A stretch of 64,000 nt of DNA from Desmodesmus armatus (GCA_007449985.2 VIIQ02000029.1:212001-276000); one strand, 5' to 3'; positions 12,301-23,807 are shown, counted from the first letter of the stretch. The notes: a model not told the origin generated them from the sequence alone. Program-made: numbers and translations.

Positions 12301-15272
12301 CGACTGCCACAAGGGACTCGGCGAAACACCGGCAGGAGTAGGAGTGCACTGCGCACAGCCCCACTCAAACACCCCGCGGCAGCAGCATCTTACAACAGCC
12401 TGACAGGAAACCCTGCTGCATGGGGCGCACCTGCAGCGCCTGTGCGCGCTCCATCTCAAAAAACTTGTCAGCCAGGTTCATGATACCCTCAGATGCTGCC
12501 TTGTACACGCTGCGGCTCTCCTTCAGCACCCAGGAGCAGGAGGTCTGCAGGAGGACCAGGAAACACACACGGACAGGAAACATCAGCAAACCGAGCATTC
12601 GGAGCAGCAAACATTGCCATCTGCGCTGTGCTGCAGGGGCGTGAGGTTCTGCACTCTCCTGCGCTGCCAAGTAGAGAGCAGCGCTGCCCGTCCTGCACAG
12701 TACTGTCCTGTCCTGCAAAGGGCTGGCCACTGTTGTGCTGCCTAAGCTGCGCAACGCTGTCCTGGCTAATGCTGTCCTGCGCTGTGTAGTGCTGCCGTGT
12801 TCTGCACTGTGCATGCTGCCTTGTGCTGCACTGTCCTGCACTGTGGTGTCCAGTGCGTGTGTCATGCTTTGCTCTCCCCAACTGGCTTGCATGTCTCGTG
12901 CTGTACTGTCCTGTCCTGTACTGTACTGTACTATTCCCTGCTGTGGGATGCTGTGGCCATAGTCCTGTGCTGTCTCGTCCTCTCACCAGGATGACAGGGT
13001 TGATGGCTGAGGCCCCCTCAGGCACACACTGCATCAGCCTGCCCAGCAGCTTCTGAATGGTGGGCAGATGCTGCAGCAGCTCCACAGTGCTGCAGTCCTT
13101 GAGCTTGATGGGCGCAGCAGCCCGGGGCCCAGCGGGCGTCACTGCACCACCATATGCCCCTGTAGGGCCGCCATATGCCCCTGTAGGACCGCCGTATGCC
13201 CCTGTAGGACCGCCATAGGGGGTGCAGGTGCACCGTACCCATCCGACCCTGTTGGTCCGCCGTATGCTGCTGCCCCGTTCTGCATGTATGGGTTGCCACC
13301 AGGGGAACCTGTCGGGCCTCCATAGGGGCCCTGCTGCTGCTGTTGCTGGTGCGCGCCATTCGCTGCTGCTGTGTTGCCCTCTGGATCAAAGCGCATGGAC
13401 CTGCACAACGGAAGCAGCGGCAGCAACAGGCACCAGCAGGGTAGGTGAAGGGTGCTGCACATACAGGTGCAAAGCAAAGTGACTGGACAGTGTTGCCGTT
13501 TAGAGACTTTTATTCATTGTTGCCGAGTTGTGACTTTCATTCATGGCATCCTGGCCCGCGCTGTTGAAGCGCAGGCTCATGGTGGGGTGAGTAAAGGCAG
13601 TGCAGGAGGCTCACTTGCATGGCCGGCCGGCTGCCACATTGTGTGCCTCCTGCAATTGCTTCCTGCAAGCCTACAGCCGGCCATGCAATTGCTTCCTGAA
13701 GGGGTGAACCCTTACCCCCCCCCCCTCGAGGCGCTCACCTGAATGCCCCCAGGCGCTCGTCCAGGTATGTGGAGTACACGCGCACCCAGGCGCTGTAGTC
13801 CCAAGCCTCGCGTCCAGTGTGGTCAGCAAAGCGGTCAAGGCCCAGCAGGTGGTGGCGGCCGGTACGGTCTGCAAACTGCACCACCTGCACACGAATGCAC
13901 ACATGAATGTCTTTATTAGCTCCGATTATCCTGCTGCTCAAAGACAGCCCGACATACATCAACACCAGCCAGCACGGACGCGCTGCTCTGGTTCCTGCTG
14001 AGTGTGTTTCTCCTGCTTGCTGCACGCACACAGCCCAAATCCTGCACTGCATGGGTGCAGCCAGCACGGCTACTCTGTGCTGGACCCCTGCAGCAGGGCC
14101 CTCCAGCTCATACTGATGCCGCTGCTGTTGCGCTGGCCTTGCGCCTCTGCCACCACTGCTCCTCTCATCTCCGCATCCTGCCAGCTGCCTTTACGCATGC
14201 AGAATGTCTGCAGACTGTCAGCGTCTACACCCTGAAACCCCAGCCCCTTACAGCTCCTGCCGGCGCAGTTGTGCACACGCCCCTGTCTCCTGCAGCTACC
14301 CAATCACCCAACCACCCCCTTCTGCAGCTGTCTGCCGCAGCAACCAGTTCTCCTGCAGACGTTGTCCGAAACCCCCTCTCAACTGTCTGCCACCCCTCAA
14401 TCTAAGCTGGCGCTGCCCGCGCACCTGCTCTGCAAAGCTGGCATCGCACTCCCTCAGTAGCCTGTGGAATGTCATGAGGGCCTTCAAAGCCACCAGCCAG
14501 CTGGGGTTGTTCACACGCTTCGCCAGCTTGTAGATGACATAGTCCACAGTTGAGCGCGGCGAGTGGGAGCTGCAGGCAATGCGCAGAGCTGCAGCACACA
14601 GCAGGCCAGACACACAGGGGATGCGTAAGCAGGATGGCAGGCACCCATGTCCCTCCTGCACCCGAGCAGAGCTGTGGGTGCAAGTGGCACAGCAGGGAGA
14701 TCGCTACTGATTATGAGGGTCTGAAACTGCTTGAATGTTTGCTGTTGCTGCAGCACCGCTGCACACATGCTGATCACAGTGCCCCACAGCACAAGACCGA
14801 CCCCTGCATGCAGTCCTGCAACTCACTCCTGACGTGCTTCTCCTTTGGCACAACCTCGTCTGGCAGGGTGGCCTTTGTGACAGCCACATACAGGTCCTGA
14901 CATTGGCCAGACACACAGCAGATGCCCATCGGCGTGGGAGGGTCAGGACATCAGCAGAGAGGGCCAGCATGACAGACACTGCAGCTAGAAAGCTGCCACG
15001 AGCGATCCTGCTGCAGTAGGGGTCTGAAACCACTAATGAGCTGCTGTGCTGAGGCTATGCGGGGATTCTGAGGCGATCCCCCAGCATGTGCTGAACTGCA
15101 GGAAGGTGTGCATCCCACACACCCATCCACCCACCAACACAGGGGCGTGCACGTATGCTTACACAACAACCAAGGAACGCATTTATAGAGTAATACAATA
15201 CTGCTTCACCTGCAAGTCTGCGCTCTTCACAGCGGCTATCGCCAACTTGGCCTTATCCTTGGCTATCGCCAT
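9379..15272 (-). CDS. AP180/CALM-like ANTH-domain clathrin assembly protein
   Basis: Model in transcript order: 15272-15210, 14896-14827, 14588-14425, 13884-13739, 13400-12987, 12544-12431, 12079-11850, 11399-11176, 10964-10812, 10397-10146, 9980-9836, 9514-9379. It gives about 703 residues if one base missing near 13218-13222 is allowed for. The N-terminus (MAIAKDKAKLAIAAVKSADL) leads into an ANTH domain. The PtdIns(4,5)P2-binding pattern K-x9-K-x-K-H is present (K29 to H42, ending KEKH), then VALKALMTFHRLLRE, WDYSAWVRVY and NLADKFFEMER, all typical ANTH helices. The tail has a DLLSFDDDP patch, NPF motifs (VNPFNPF, PNPF), a LTEDLL motif and GPTG/PYAGPTG repeats, as expected for binding clathrin, AP-2 and EH proteins. 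It should act at the plasma membrane in clathrin-coated vesicle formation. The exon 8/9 join (acceptor at 10964) was chosen by phase and is the least certain. Confidence 0.85.
12651..12975. repeat. Degenerate CTGTCCTG/CTGTACTG repeat inside ANTH-gene intron
   Basis: This part of the intron between exons 5 and 6 is built of short imperfect words such as CTGTCCTG, CTGTACTG and TGTGCTG, with no coding content. The same kind of word recurs at about 26590-27000 and as a clean (TACTG)5 near 32661. Confidence 0.6.
13130..13335 (-). repeat. Coding repeat (YGGPTGA/PYGGPTG) inside the ANTH domain
   Basis: Within exon 5 the minus strand codes repeats of the type PYGGPTGAYGGPTG between the ANTH segment RSMRFDPEG and the segment KLKDCSTVELLQHLP. 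The words match the GPTG repeats of the C-terminal tail. The insert lengthens a loop of the ANTH fold by roughly 80-90 residues. Confidence 0.7.
13218..13222 (-). other. Apparent single-base deletion in a G/C homopolymer (frameshift)
   Basis: On the minus strand the upstream frame ends ...GYGAPAP and the downstream frame starts ...YGGPTGAYGG, one base apart, across a run of five C. Six C would keep the repeat and the rest of the ANTH domain in frame, and the exon end phases agree only with the extra base. A sequencing or assembly error is the simplest reading; a very short 32-base GT-AG removal is formally possible but unlikely. Confidence 0.7.
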
Positions 15273-15874
15273 TGTATGATCCCCTTTATGAACTTCAGGA
15301 GCGCCCATTTTGGACTGCATGTGCCAAGTATAGCTCGAGACGACCCTTGGACCTTGGAGCAACTACTGAGAAGCTGTAGCTCAAAGGTGCCCAAGAATTC
15401 CTTCCATGCCTCCCTATGTTTGCTTGAGAGTACCTTCTTCAGGTTGGAAACCATTTGTCAAGACAGCAAGGCGCTCAAGGACAGCTCAGAAATGACAGGG
15501 CTTGGGGGGAGCCCTAGTGCCACCCCCCCCTAGGAGGCGTTTCAGTGCCTGCCATGTTCCTGACATGTTCTCTACACAATTCTGTAAAACTGCACAAGCC
15601 GTGTGAGTCTGAAGACACCTCGGTCACCTACTAGGGGTGACCTAAGGTCAGATCCTGTCCAACGTTTCCAGTCATGCTCATGAATCCAAGCATGAGTGGG
15701 AGTGTGGTGTAAGATATGGGTTGAATTTCACGTCTTCTCGGCTTTACAACGAAAACTTCTGCGATTTGAGCCAACGTCCGTGCCAGCACTGATGGTGCTG
15801 CCCTCCTCCACTTTCACTACCGACACCACCACATCGATAGCAGCAGCAGGAGCAGCAGCTGCAGCTCTGCCGTC
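15273..15874. promoter_or_regulatory. Bidirectional intergenic promoter region
   Basis: These 602 bases separate the start codons of the minus-strand ANTH gene and the plus-strand ankyrin gene, so both promoters and 5' UTRs must lie here. No individual element could be assigned. Short open frames in it lack support. Confidence 0.5.
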
Positions 15875-18629
15875 ATGACGTCCACCCCTCTGGAGGCCCG
15901 CTTGTTCAGTGCTGCCTCAAGCGGTCTGGCGGAGGTTGTAGCTGAGGTGATGAAAGCTGGCGCAGACCCACACCAGCCAGGCAGTACTGATGGCATGCTG
16001 CCTATCCACCAGGCCACCATTAATGGGCACACGCGGTGAGTGCAATGTGGTCTGGCCATAATACCAATGGCATGCAGTGTGCTGAACAAGCAGGGCACAC
16101 TGTGCAATAAACCCGGTGTAGGTGGTGCAAACCACCGCAGGGGAGACAACTCATGAGGTTCACCTGGCTCGATCCTGGTGGGCAATGCCATTGTTGTTTG
16201 GCGAAAATGTCCATGTAACATACTCCCCCAAAATAAGCTTTGGAAGGGGGGGGATTGGCCGCTGGTTACATCTTGCTGTCACGGCGAACATACCCCCTGT
16301 TGCCCTGAGCCAGCCAGCAACATACCCCCGTAGCCCACCCAGCTACAGCCCAACCGTCCAGCTCCTGCACCTGCCGTCGCCCTTGTATGCCTTGCCAGTT
16401 TTCACCAAGTAGACACGTCTGCAAGGGCATGCATCCCCTGTCTGTTGTGTGCACAGAAGTATCACAGCACACGTGCATTTTAGTGTACCCGGAAGGTTTT
16501 GATCTTCAACTCGCAGCTGTAGCTCACAGCTGTGCTTGTGTACATGCATGCTTGACATGCAGTGTGGTGGAGCTCCTGGCCACAGCAGGCGGCGCACGGT
16601 CTCTGAAAGCCCCATGGGGCAGCAGTGCCTGGACCCCACTGCACCTTGCTGCCCTGCATAACCACCCACAAACGGTCCAAGCACTGCTTAGCGCAGGTGT
16701 GTTGCTGAGTCGCACAATCAGCCATACAGCACAAGCTACCAGAGACCGCGCTTGTTACACGCTTGTGTGATACTGGATGCATAAGATGCTTGTACAGGCT
16801 ACTGCTGATGTGTGCATTGCCTGTCCTGCAGCGCTTGCCGATTACTTGAAAAGCAGCCCTTGCAGGGACAAGAAATAGTATTGCAGACAGCTGGACAAGC
16901 AGTGTCGGCAATTGTCTGTGTTAACGTCAGTGTCAGCACAGCATGTTGGGCTGAACCAGCAACAGCAGCAAGCAGCAGTCCTGCAGCACAGGGTGGCACA
17001 GTGATTGCATGCGCAACACCTTCATCTGGCTTTGCAGTCCAGCAGCAGCATCTTTGAGGGTGTTCCCGACATGCACATGCAGGAGCTGACCCAAACGCCC
17101 GGGCTGCCAGCGGTACCACCCCACTGCACTTTGCAGCACTGATTGGCAATGTGGACATCACCAGAGCGCTGCTGGTGGGTGATGGTTGTGGGTATTGCTC
17201 CCAGCTCACCCCAGCAGAGAATGACCAGGCTCGTACAGGGCTAGCGCAGCACTTTCTGCCGCCCCACAGGACACACAGAGTGAAAAGTAGCAATTGTTAC
17301 AGAGGTTCGTCAAACAGCGTGCCCTTGCAGCATCTGCAGCAATGTCTGTGATGGTTGCACTGTTGGTAGCTGCTGGTGTGAGGTGCTTTGGGACCCAGCC
17401 CTATACATTGCTGTTGCGCAAGGCTGGCATGCTCTAGGCTGCTGTACAGCACATGTACAGGTATGTCAGCCATAGGCTGAAGCACTTTGCACTTGGCTGC
17501 CAATCTCAGGACCGTGGGGCTACAGTCGCCGCTCAAGATGCCAACAATGCCACACCCTTGGGCCTGGCAGCAAACAAGGCGACTGCACTACTCCTGCTGG
17601 GTGCCTTTGGCGATACTCCTCAGGCCACTGCAGCTGTACAGCAGGCATTGACGTGCAAGGTAAGCTGGGTTTGGGTGGGTTTGTGGCCTTCAAACATGTG
17701 ACTTGGAGACATGAGTGATGCCCAGCATGTCATGAGTGAAGCGGAGCCAGCGAGTGACCCCACACAGTGATAGCAGTGCTTCCCTGTACCCAGTAGCCGT
17801 TCATGTTGCCTACCTGTAGATTGAGTTTCTCCAGGGTTTGAGAGGGATGATTGCTAGTCTGGTAGGACACTGCCTTATGCAAAAGGCTGCTCCACCAGTA
17901 GCCAACTGCTTTGACCTCTTGATGCTGTGCCTGCAGATGGCCGCTGGGGGGGACCAGGAGTGGGATGTCTTTGCAGTGCTGCTGAAGGAAGTCGGTCGCA
18001 GAGCACCACATGCACTAGTAGGTAAGCAACATGTCGGACAGCACATACACGGGCAGTGCAGAGCAGCCTGGCTGTGCACTCAGCCTGGCTCCAATCACCC
18101 ATGTTGACTGTGGCAGGATACTGTCTTTATGCACACGCTAGTTTTCAACTCAGTTGGTAGCTAGGTCACCAGTTTGAGCTGACTCAAGCAGGCAATGCTG
18201 GGTGCTACCATGTCAGCATGTGCAGGCTGGACCACATACAAGTGCCTGTTTGATCACTACTGGCAGCAGGCTGCCAGCCCTGAGTTGGGATGCTGGTGGT
18301 ATAGGAGAACTGAACAAAACATGCTTTGATTACCAATGGTGGTACGTGACTGTGCTCTGCTGGTGGCTGCAGGCATTCTTGATGAGCTGCAGCAAGACCA
18401 ATGTGGTGACGCAGCAGCAGCCATCGTGCGGGCGTGGCTGCAGGATGTATCCTTCACAGAGCAGCAGCAGGCAGCCTTGCAGGAGCAGCGGGTGCAGCTG
18501 CAGGAAACAAAGGCTGGTTTGCAGCACTTATTTGTGGCAGCAGCAGCTGCTGTGCGGAATCAGGCTGGACAGGAAACTGATGGGGCAGGTGGTGGTGTGT
18601 CGGGCCAGCAAAGCCACCAGGAGCCATAG
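15875..18629 (+). CDS. Ankyrin-repeat protein
   Basis: Model: 15875-16035, 16563-16696, 17083-17174, 17510-17659, 17937-18021, 18373-18629 (292 residues, all introns GT-AG, phases consistent). About four to five ankyrin repeats occupy residues 5-180: LFSAASSGLAEVVAEVMKAG, LPIHQATINGHTR-VVELLATAG, TPLHLAALHNHPQTVQALLS, TPLHFAALIGNVDITRALLD and a degenerate TPLGLAANKATALLLLGAFG. Introns fall within the repeats in conserved positions. The C-terminal 110 residues are helical and Gln/Ala-rich (FTEQQQAALQEQRVQLQET) and could form a coiled coil. Ankyrin arrays bind proteins; no catalytic domain is seen, so the partner and pathway are unknown. Intron 1 contains a SINE-like repeat. Confidence 0.8.
16115..16233 (+). 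mobile_element. SINE-like repeat, copy A (ankyrin-gene intron 1)
   Basis: It starts CGGTGTAGGTGG (box A-like), continues TGCAAACCACC, then GGCTCGATCCTGG (box B-like), GGCAATGCCATTG and CATGTAACAT, and ends in C-rich then A-rich sequence. It shares this order with copies at 28021-28177 and 50648-50784. It is the most diverged of the three and lies wholly inside an intron. Confidence 0.65.
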
Positions 18630-19004
18630 AAGACCATGTCTTGATGGCGTGACAATGTCTGTTGCTTGGCGGAAATTAATAAAAATCTGGCATTTGGAAT
18701 GCAGTGCTATGCTGTGCTGTGTTGACCTGTTGACCATGGCTTGTTGTAATAGGATCGCAGAGGCTGAAGCTGTCGTGTCTGTCAACGAAAAGAAGTGGGT
18801 AGTGATGCATATGCATGTGCAAATGCGGCTAGACGAGGTTCGGGGCCCCCCAACCCTTGGCTCACTGTTGACCATGGCTTGTCCTGTGCATTGCTGCACA
18901 GCCACCATAACGACTCTGGTGCGGCTGAAGCCAGCACAATTGTTTGCCGCAGTGTCGATTTGACGTGCTTAAACAGGCCTCCGACCAGACACCCATCAAA
19001 TGAT

Positions 19005-19009
19005 TTACA
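19005..19009 (-). terminator. Candidate TGTAA poly(A) signal of PQ-loop gene
   Basis: TGTAA on the minus strand, about 136 bases beyond the stop codon of the PQ-loop gene. Confidence 0.45.
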
Positions 19010-19036
19010 AACTGCAGCTTGTTGTACAATTTGACA

Positions 19037-19041
19037 CTGTA
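19037..19041 (+). terminator. Candidate TGTAA poly(A) signal of ankyrin gene
   Basis: TGTAA on the plus strand, about 410 bases beyond the ankyrin-gene stop. It lies upstream of the signal used by the opposite gene, implying overlapping tails. Confidence 0.45.
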
Positions 19042-19144
19042 AAACCTCACAAACGGCTTATGCACCCATGCTCAGCAGGGCAGCCAGTGCGTGAACAACA
19101 CACGTGACCACTCAAAATGGTACTAGGTACCACACTCGCCAGTT

Positions 19145-19254
19145 TCAAGACCGCTGCTGCTGCGGATGCTGCCGCTCCTGCTCAGCTGCTGGCAAAACAG
19201 GCGGGACAGGCCGCAACGCCCATGTCGAGGCAAACAGCGGTTCTTGAGGGGGAC

Positions 19255-19319
<65 letters not shown>

Positions 19320-20782
19320 ACCCACTGCTGTTGTGCAGCCTGTGCGGCCCCTGGCTGCGGCAAAACCCTACTGCTGTCCTGCATGACCGATAAGCTGCTA
19401 CTGCTGCAGCTGCCTACGCTAGTACCTATGCACTTCACTTCCAGCAGGCTGTCCTGCACACCTCCCTCCTGCATATACTTGCTGCATGGTTGGTCCTGTG
19501 CTGACCTCTGGTCCTGCTGCTGTTCCTGCAGGGCAACTACCCCTGGAGTGTGCTGGACCCTGCTGCTGGGTCTGCTCCCATGCATGCTTCCGCCATGCAT
19601 GCTGCCGTGCCTGCTACCATGCCTGCTGCCCCCATGCGTGGAGCAGTCGATCATAGGCACAGTCAGTCCTGCAGACGGCTCCTGGTGCTGCCCCAGCACA
19701 GCCCTGCCCCGCCAGCTGATGTCCCCGCTGCTGCCAACAACTGCGGCTGCTGTGCCTAGCGCATCGGAGAAGTTGTGTGGGCTCGGTGCTGTGCCTGCTG
19801 TGCGGTGCTGAAGCCCCTGATGGCTACTGCTTGGGCTGTCGTGCAAGGGTAGCTCCAGCGCCTGCTGCTGCTTGGCAGCGCTGAAGCGGCGCCCGGCAGC
19901 AGTATTTTCGTAAAACAGCTTGAGGAACAGCACCAGGAGACATCCAAATATCTCAAAGATGATCGGGATCCATGCTGCAGATGCACAACACGAACACAGA
20001 CAGGTGTTGAGCAGCCATGTGTGACTGCTGCTGCTGGGGTAGGAGTTTTGTACCTCTCCTGCACGATTGCACATGCAAGCTGCACCTGTGTAAAGCGGCT
20101 GGTATGAGGCTGTCTGCAGTAATGTGACAAAACAAAGCAGCTGAACAACGACTGTGTACGCGAAGCACAACACGAACTGGCGTGACTGGTACGCCATGCT
20201 GCAGCGTGGCTGGCAGGTGGAGTGAAAGTGGCATGCAGCACACAAGCCACCGTGGCATGCCTCACCTGCTGGGGCATCCTGCAAGAGCAGACAGCACAAG
20301 CAGCAGACAACACATTATCAGGCATGCATGTGCATGTTGGCCTTGGATCTGCCATGGATTGATATTGATACTGCTGTCATGACAACTTCAAGCTGTCATA
20401 AAAACCCATGAGACACTTGATTACCTATCTACTGGAGCTCACCTTGAGAACCAAATACGCCAGGGACAGCGTGAGACCTATGCTGTAGAGCACACTCCAT
20501 GAAATGGAGATGTCGCGAGCTGAACGCGTGACAAGCACCTTGGCAACCTGCGCACAGGGTTGAATGAAGTCAGAGGTGGCACTAACGCGGTGCTGCTGCT
20601 TCCATTGCTGCTGCTGCTGCTACTGCTGCTGCTGCTGCTACTGCTTCTGCTACTGCTTTTGCTACTGCGACCGTTGTTGGACTCGCCTGAGGGATGAGGC
20701 AAATGGCCAGAATGCCTCCCCCAACGTAGCCTATCGCGTCCTGCTGAGCGTTAGTCAAACCAGGGCCTCCACCCCCCACCAT
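19145..20782 (-). CDS. Single PQ-loop membrane protein with Gln-rich tail
   Basis: Model: 20782-20687, 20547-20443, 20278-20266, 19974-19145 (347 residues). Three membrane spans fall in the first 100 residues: IGYVGGGILAICLIPQ, then after the loop VAKVLVTRSARDIS the span ISWSVLYSIGLTLSLAYLVL, then AAWIPIIFEIFGCLLVLFLK. The proline-glutamine pair followed by a basic/Ser loop is the hallmark of the PQ-loop family (SWEET, cystinosin and KDEL-receptor relatives). One three-helix bundle only suggests it works as a dimer. The tail is Ser/His/Gly-rich and ends in about 20 consecutive Gln. Intron 1 has a GC donor (CAG/GCGAGT). Exon 3 is a 13-base micro-exon, and the intron after it (291 bases) is stop-free and in frame, so a retained-intron form would read through. 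Substrate and compartment are unknown. Confidence 0.78.
19256..19319. repeat. (CTG)21 trinucleotide run coding poly-Gln
   Basis: Twenty-one uninterrupted CTG units; on the minus strand they code the Gln tract near the C-terminus of the PQ-loop protein. A pure run of this length is expected to vary between strains. Confidence 0.9.
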
Positions 20783-22187
20783 CAGTGCTGATGTCCCACT
20801 GCTGTGTTGTGCTGCAGCTGTTGCAGCTGCCGTGAGGATTACGGCTGCTCTCTGGACAGTGATACTAGGTTGGAGAAAGGCAGTAGGAGTTGGCGTGAGT
20901 GTTCAATGACGAACAGGCTGGGCTTCCTGCACCCAAAGATATCTCGATAGTGATGATCATCGATGGTTGATGAGTCAGAGTTCAAATTCTAGTAGCGCTA
21001 CATCACCATCAATCTTTTCAGTCACGATAATGGTGCGATTGACTTGGACATCTTGCGATTGGGCTGATACGAGATAAACCTTGGAACCTTGGAACCTCAC
21101 AATGTTGGAGTCTGTTGTTCACCTCAAGATGCCTTGAACCGTCAGCCCTGGCACTGGTTGACCTTACTCAATGTACAAACAGAGACCCACCTGCCGGGAT
21201 TTCGCCGAGTGCACTGCCTGCGTCAGGACTGAAACAGGCTGGCCGACTTGCAACCCGGGGCATGCCGCATGCGGCTGCACTGCTAGTCACCACTGCCTGC
21301 CTAACAGCCTATAATAATTACTGCACCGATACCAATTGCGTGCTTCAGACAGGAGCACTGCAGCATATCAGTGCATCGGCCGCGATTCCGTCATGTACCT
21401 CAAGCACGCGACACCAACTATCAGAGTCTGCCCATGCCATGCTGCCCACCAAATGCTGCACACCAAAACCAACGTCACTGAGTGCTGCACAGTTACTGGT
21501 TGTGCCATCCTCATGTACGCAGACATTCCTTGCACACACTGTATGGACTGCTGCACACTCATGACACCAGAAGATGCCCAAAGCAACACGACATCACACC
21601 CCCGGGTAAAGGCGCAGAAGAAGCCACTTGCTGTCGCTAGCCCTGGAAGTAGGGCTACAACTGTCATGCAACCTGTCCGCTTAGCACAGCATGTACTGCA
21701 TGCAAGTCGTGGCCACTTGGCCACAATAACCCCCGCAGGGACGGAGCGCATCATTTGCTGCAATGATGATCCCCCCTGCTCTGCTATGCGCTGCAATGCC
21801 CCCGTGCGGCGCCAGCTGCATGCATCTAAAGCAGTGCATGGCATGGTCATGCCACTCGCTAAACCTCGCCCCAGGCACGCTAAAGAACATGCACGTGCCA
21901 AGCTGCTGTTGTGATGCCGTCATGCCACCAGCGGCTGTCACCACCAATCTCTGGCAGGTTGCTAGGCAGCCTGGCTGAAGAGCACAGGCTGCGCTGTTCA
22001 CAACTGTGTGTACAACAGTGCTGCTGACATACTCTGACACAACAGAGCCTGCTGTACAGCAGGCATGAAGAAAAACGTGCCACTGAGCAACAGTCACTGC
22101 ACCAGGTGTGCAGACTGCCAATGAATACATCAAGTGGCAGCATATTCGTGACTCACTTTGAAAGCAGGCCCAGCAGTAATGATTATG
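20783..22187. other. Region without a supported gene
   Basis: It includes the promoter and 5' UTR of the PQ-loop gene at its left end. Overlapping open frames of 150-190 codons occur on both strands around 21115-22133. None shows a domain, a convincing start or coherent splice sites, and they overlap each other in opposite directions. Confidence 0.4.
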
Positions 22188-22865
22188 TCAAACACAAACA
22201 CGGTCACAGTACCACATCCATTGCAGCCTGGGCCAGGCTGCTGACCGTCTGGCAGGATATGGGCCAGCTGTCAGATCTGAGTAGGCAGACAGACCGTCGA
22301 CTTCTGTATCATACAGGGGCCCATAGTTTGAGTCTGACAGAGTCTGCTGCAAGGCAGACAGCTTCAAGGCATCATCCTGCTACTGCATTTGCTGCTGCTG
22401 CTGCTGCTGCTGCTAGCTGAAGGGCTTTGATCAAGGTGTTCATTATGATGAACACAATGCGAGGCCCAGCAGATAAACTTTACGGCCTCTCACTGACATA
22501 GTGGTGCATGGTCTGCCGCGGGCGTACTTCACCAGTGACTGTGCTGCCCACAAGGGCTCATGCCATGACGGTCTGCTGGCGCCATGCATGCCGCATGCAG
22601 TGCTGCCTCAAATCCCAACTGAATGCTGCAAAAGCCGCCTGTGCTGCTGGTGCTGCCATTGCGGCAATGCAGCTGCCCAGTTGAGGCTGTCTCCACTCGC
22701 CAGACTGTTGACGCGCGTGGATGTCAGGTACACCGCTGTGAGGAGCAGCAGCGACGCATACAACGCCAGCAGCAGCGCCAAGGGTATGGTCACCAGCCTC
22801 AGTGGTGTCCGTGCTTCCCTTGTGTATGCCTGTCCGTGTTCAGACATCATATGGGTACTGGGCAT
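22188..22865 (-). CDS. Putative single-pass membrane protein (uncertain model)
   Basis: From the ATG at 22865 the minus strand codes MPSTHMMSEHGQ, a basic stretch, then a strong hydrophobic span (LVTIPLALLLALYASLLLL) followed by TSTRVNSLAS, with G/C-biased third positions typical of coding DNA. A second coding-like exon runs from 22346 (after a good CAG acceptor) through NYGPLYDTEVDGLSAYSDL to a stop at 22190-22188. The donor that would join the two is not clear. An upstream open frame starting at 23241 (MNDHDPVNEKGSRRS) might supply an N-terminal exon. Family and function are not recognised. Confidence 0.3.
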
Positions 22866-23241
22866 CGAGGAGAATGGTTCGAAGTCCACAACAGCAATGC
22901 TTTTGGTGCAGACGTTTGACTAGTGCGGGGTGGGCTTGAACCGGGACGGCTTGTGGCGTGAGCGTCTGATGATAGTGCTGTTGGATGGAATGTTTGAGGG
23001 CACAGCGACGAGGCTTCGATGTGACCTTGGCTGACCAGTCAGGCCGAACCTTGGCAGCGGTTGCATGGTCGCGGGTCTGCAACCGTCGCCGCAAAAGCGA
23101 CACGGACTCAACGGATGGCGTGCTGTGTATTTTTAACTCTTGGGGCGTACATAACAGAGGAATCACGAGCGACGTGGCTGCCAAGGCGACCATTGCGCTG
23201 CGCCTGCTGCCTTTCTCATTGACTGGGTCATGATCATTCAA

Positions 23242-23807
23242 TGGATCATGTAGTTGTCATGGCATGTGTGGTCTCTGATGCGGTCAAAGGGCGTGTCTGA
23301 CTATGTCACTAGTAAAGAAACTTTGCAGGTGTCGCTCATTTATGAACGTTGGCTCCAGTAGTGGCTGAGCGGCACTTGTTGCAGGCTCACAGCGGCCGCT
23401 CCAGCAGCGTTGTTGCTAGAAGTGTTTGGCTTAACACAGCGAAACGGCATATCACGGCACACTGGATTTCGTTGCGCCTGTTTGGTTTATGGTGCTGCTT
23501 GAGTGGGTGGTGGCACCAGTGCTGGTCACTAGTGGTGGGCTGGGTGCGGGTAGGTTATGTGTGTGTGTGTGGGGGGGGGGGGGTGCAATGGTGCTGAACC
23601 ACGAATAATGATCTGACACACCACAAACAAATGGTCGAAGCGCAATATGTGCAGAATGCTGGCGATCTTTCGAGCGGCTGTTGCAATGTTTTGAACTTGT
23701 GCAGAATCGCACAACTCGGGCATTTGCAGGTACACGTAGCTATGCGACTGATGACCTGAATGCAATTTACGTGGCCTCCCATCGCGCACAACACACTCAC
23801 AGCAACC
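23242..23807. other. Intergenic stretch upstream of S28 gene
   Basis: No supported coding. It contains a (GT)n then G13 run at about 23559-23583 and presumably the promoter of the S28 carboxypeptidase gene. Confidence 0.45.

Larger units (their letters stand above)
18630..19144. other. Convergent 3' ends of ankyrin and PQ-loop genes
   Basis: These 515 bases between two stop codons on opposite strands hold no supported gene. Candidate poly(A) signals for both genes lie within 40 bases of each other, so the two transcripts probably overlap at their 3' ends. Confidence 0.5.

Noticed and set aside
19953..20355. Minus-strand frames around 20000-20350 as separate small genes
   Set aside because: They are other frames of the PQ-loop gene and its stop-free intron.
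20940..21010. Possible tRNA (a TTCAAATTC loop-like word)
   Set aside because: No acceptor or anticodon stems can be formed around it.
21115..22133. Overlapping 150-190 codon frames on both strands
   Set aside because: They contradict each other, have no recognised domain, and show no consistent exon structure.
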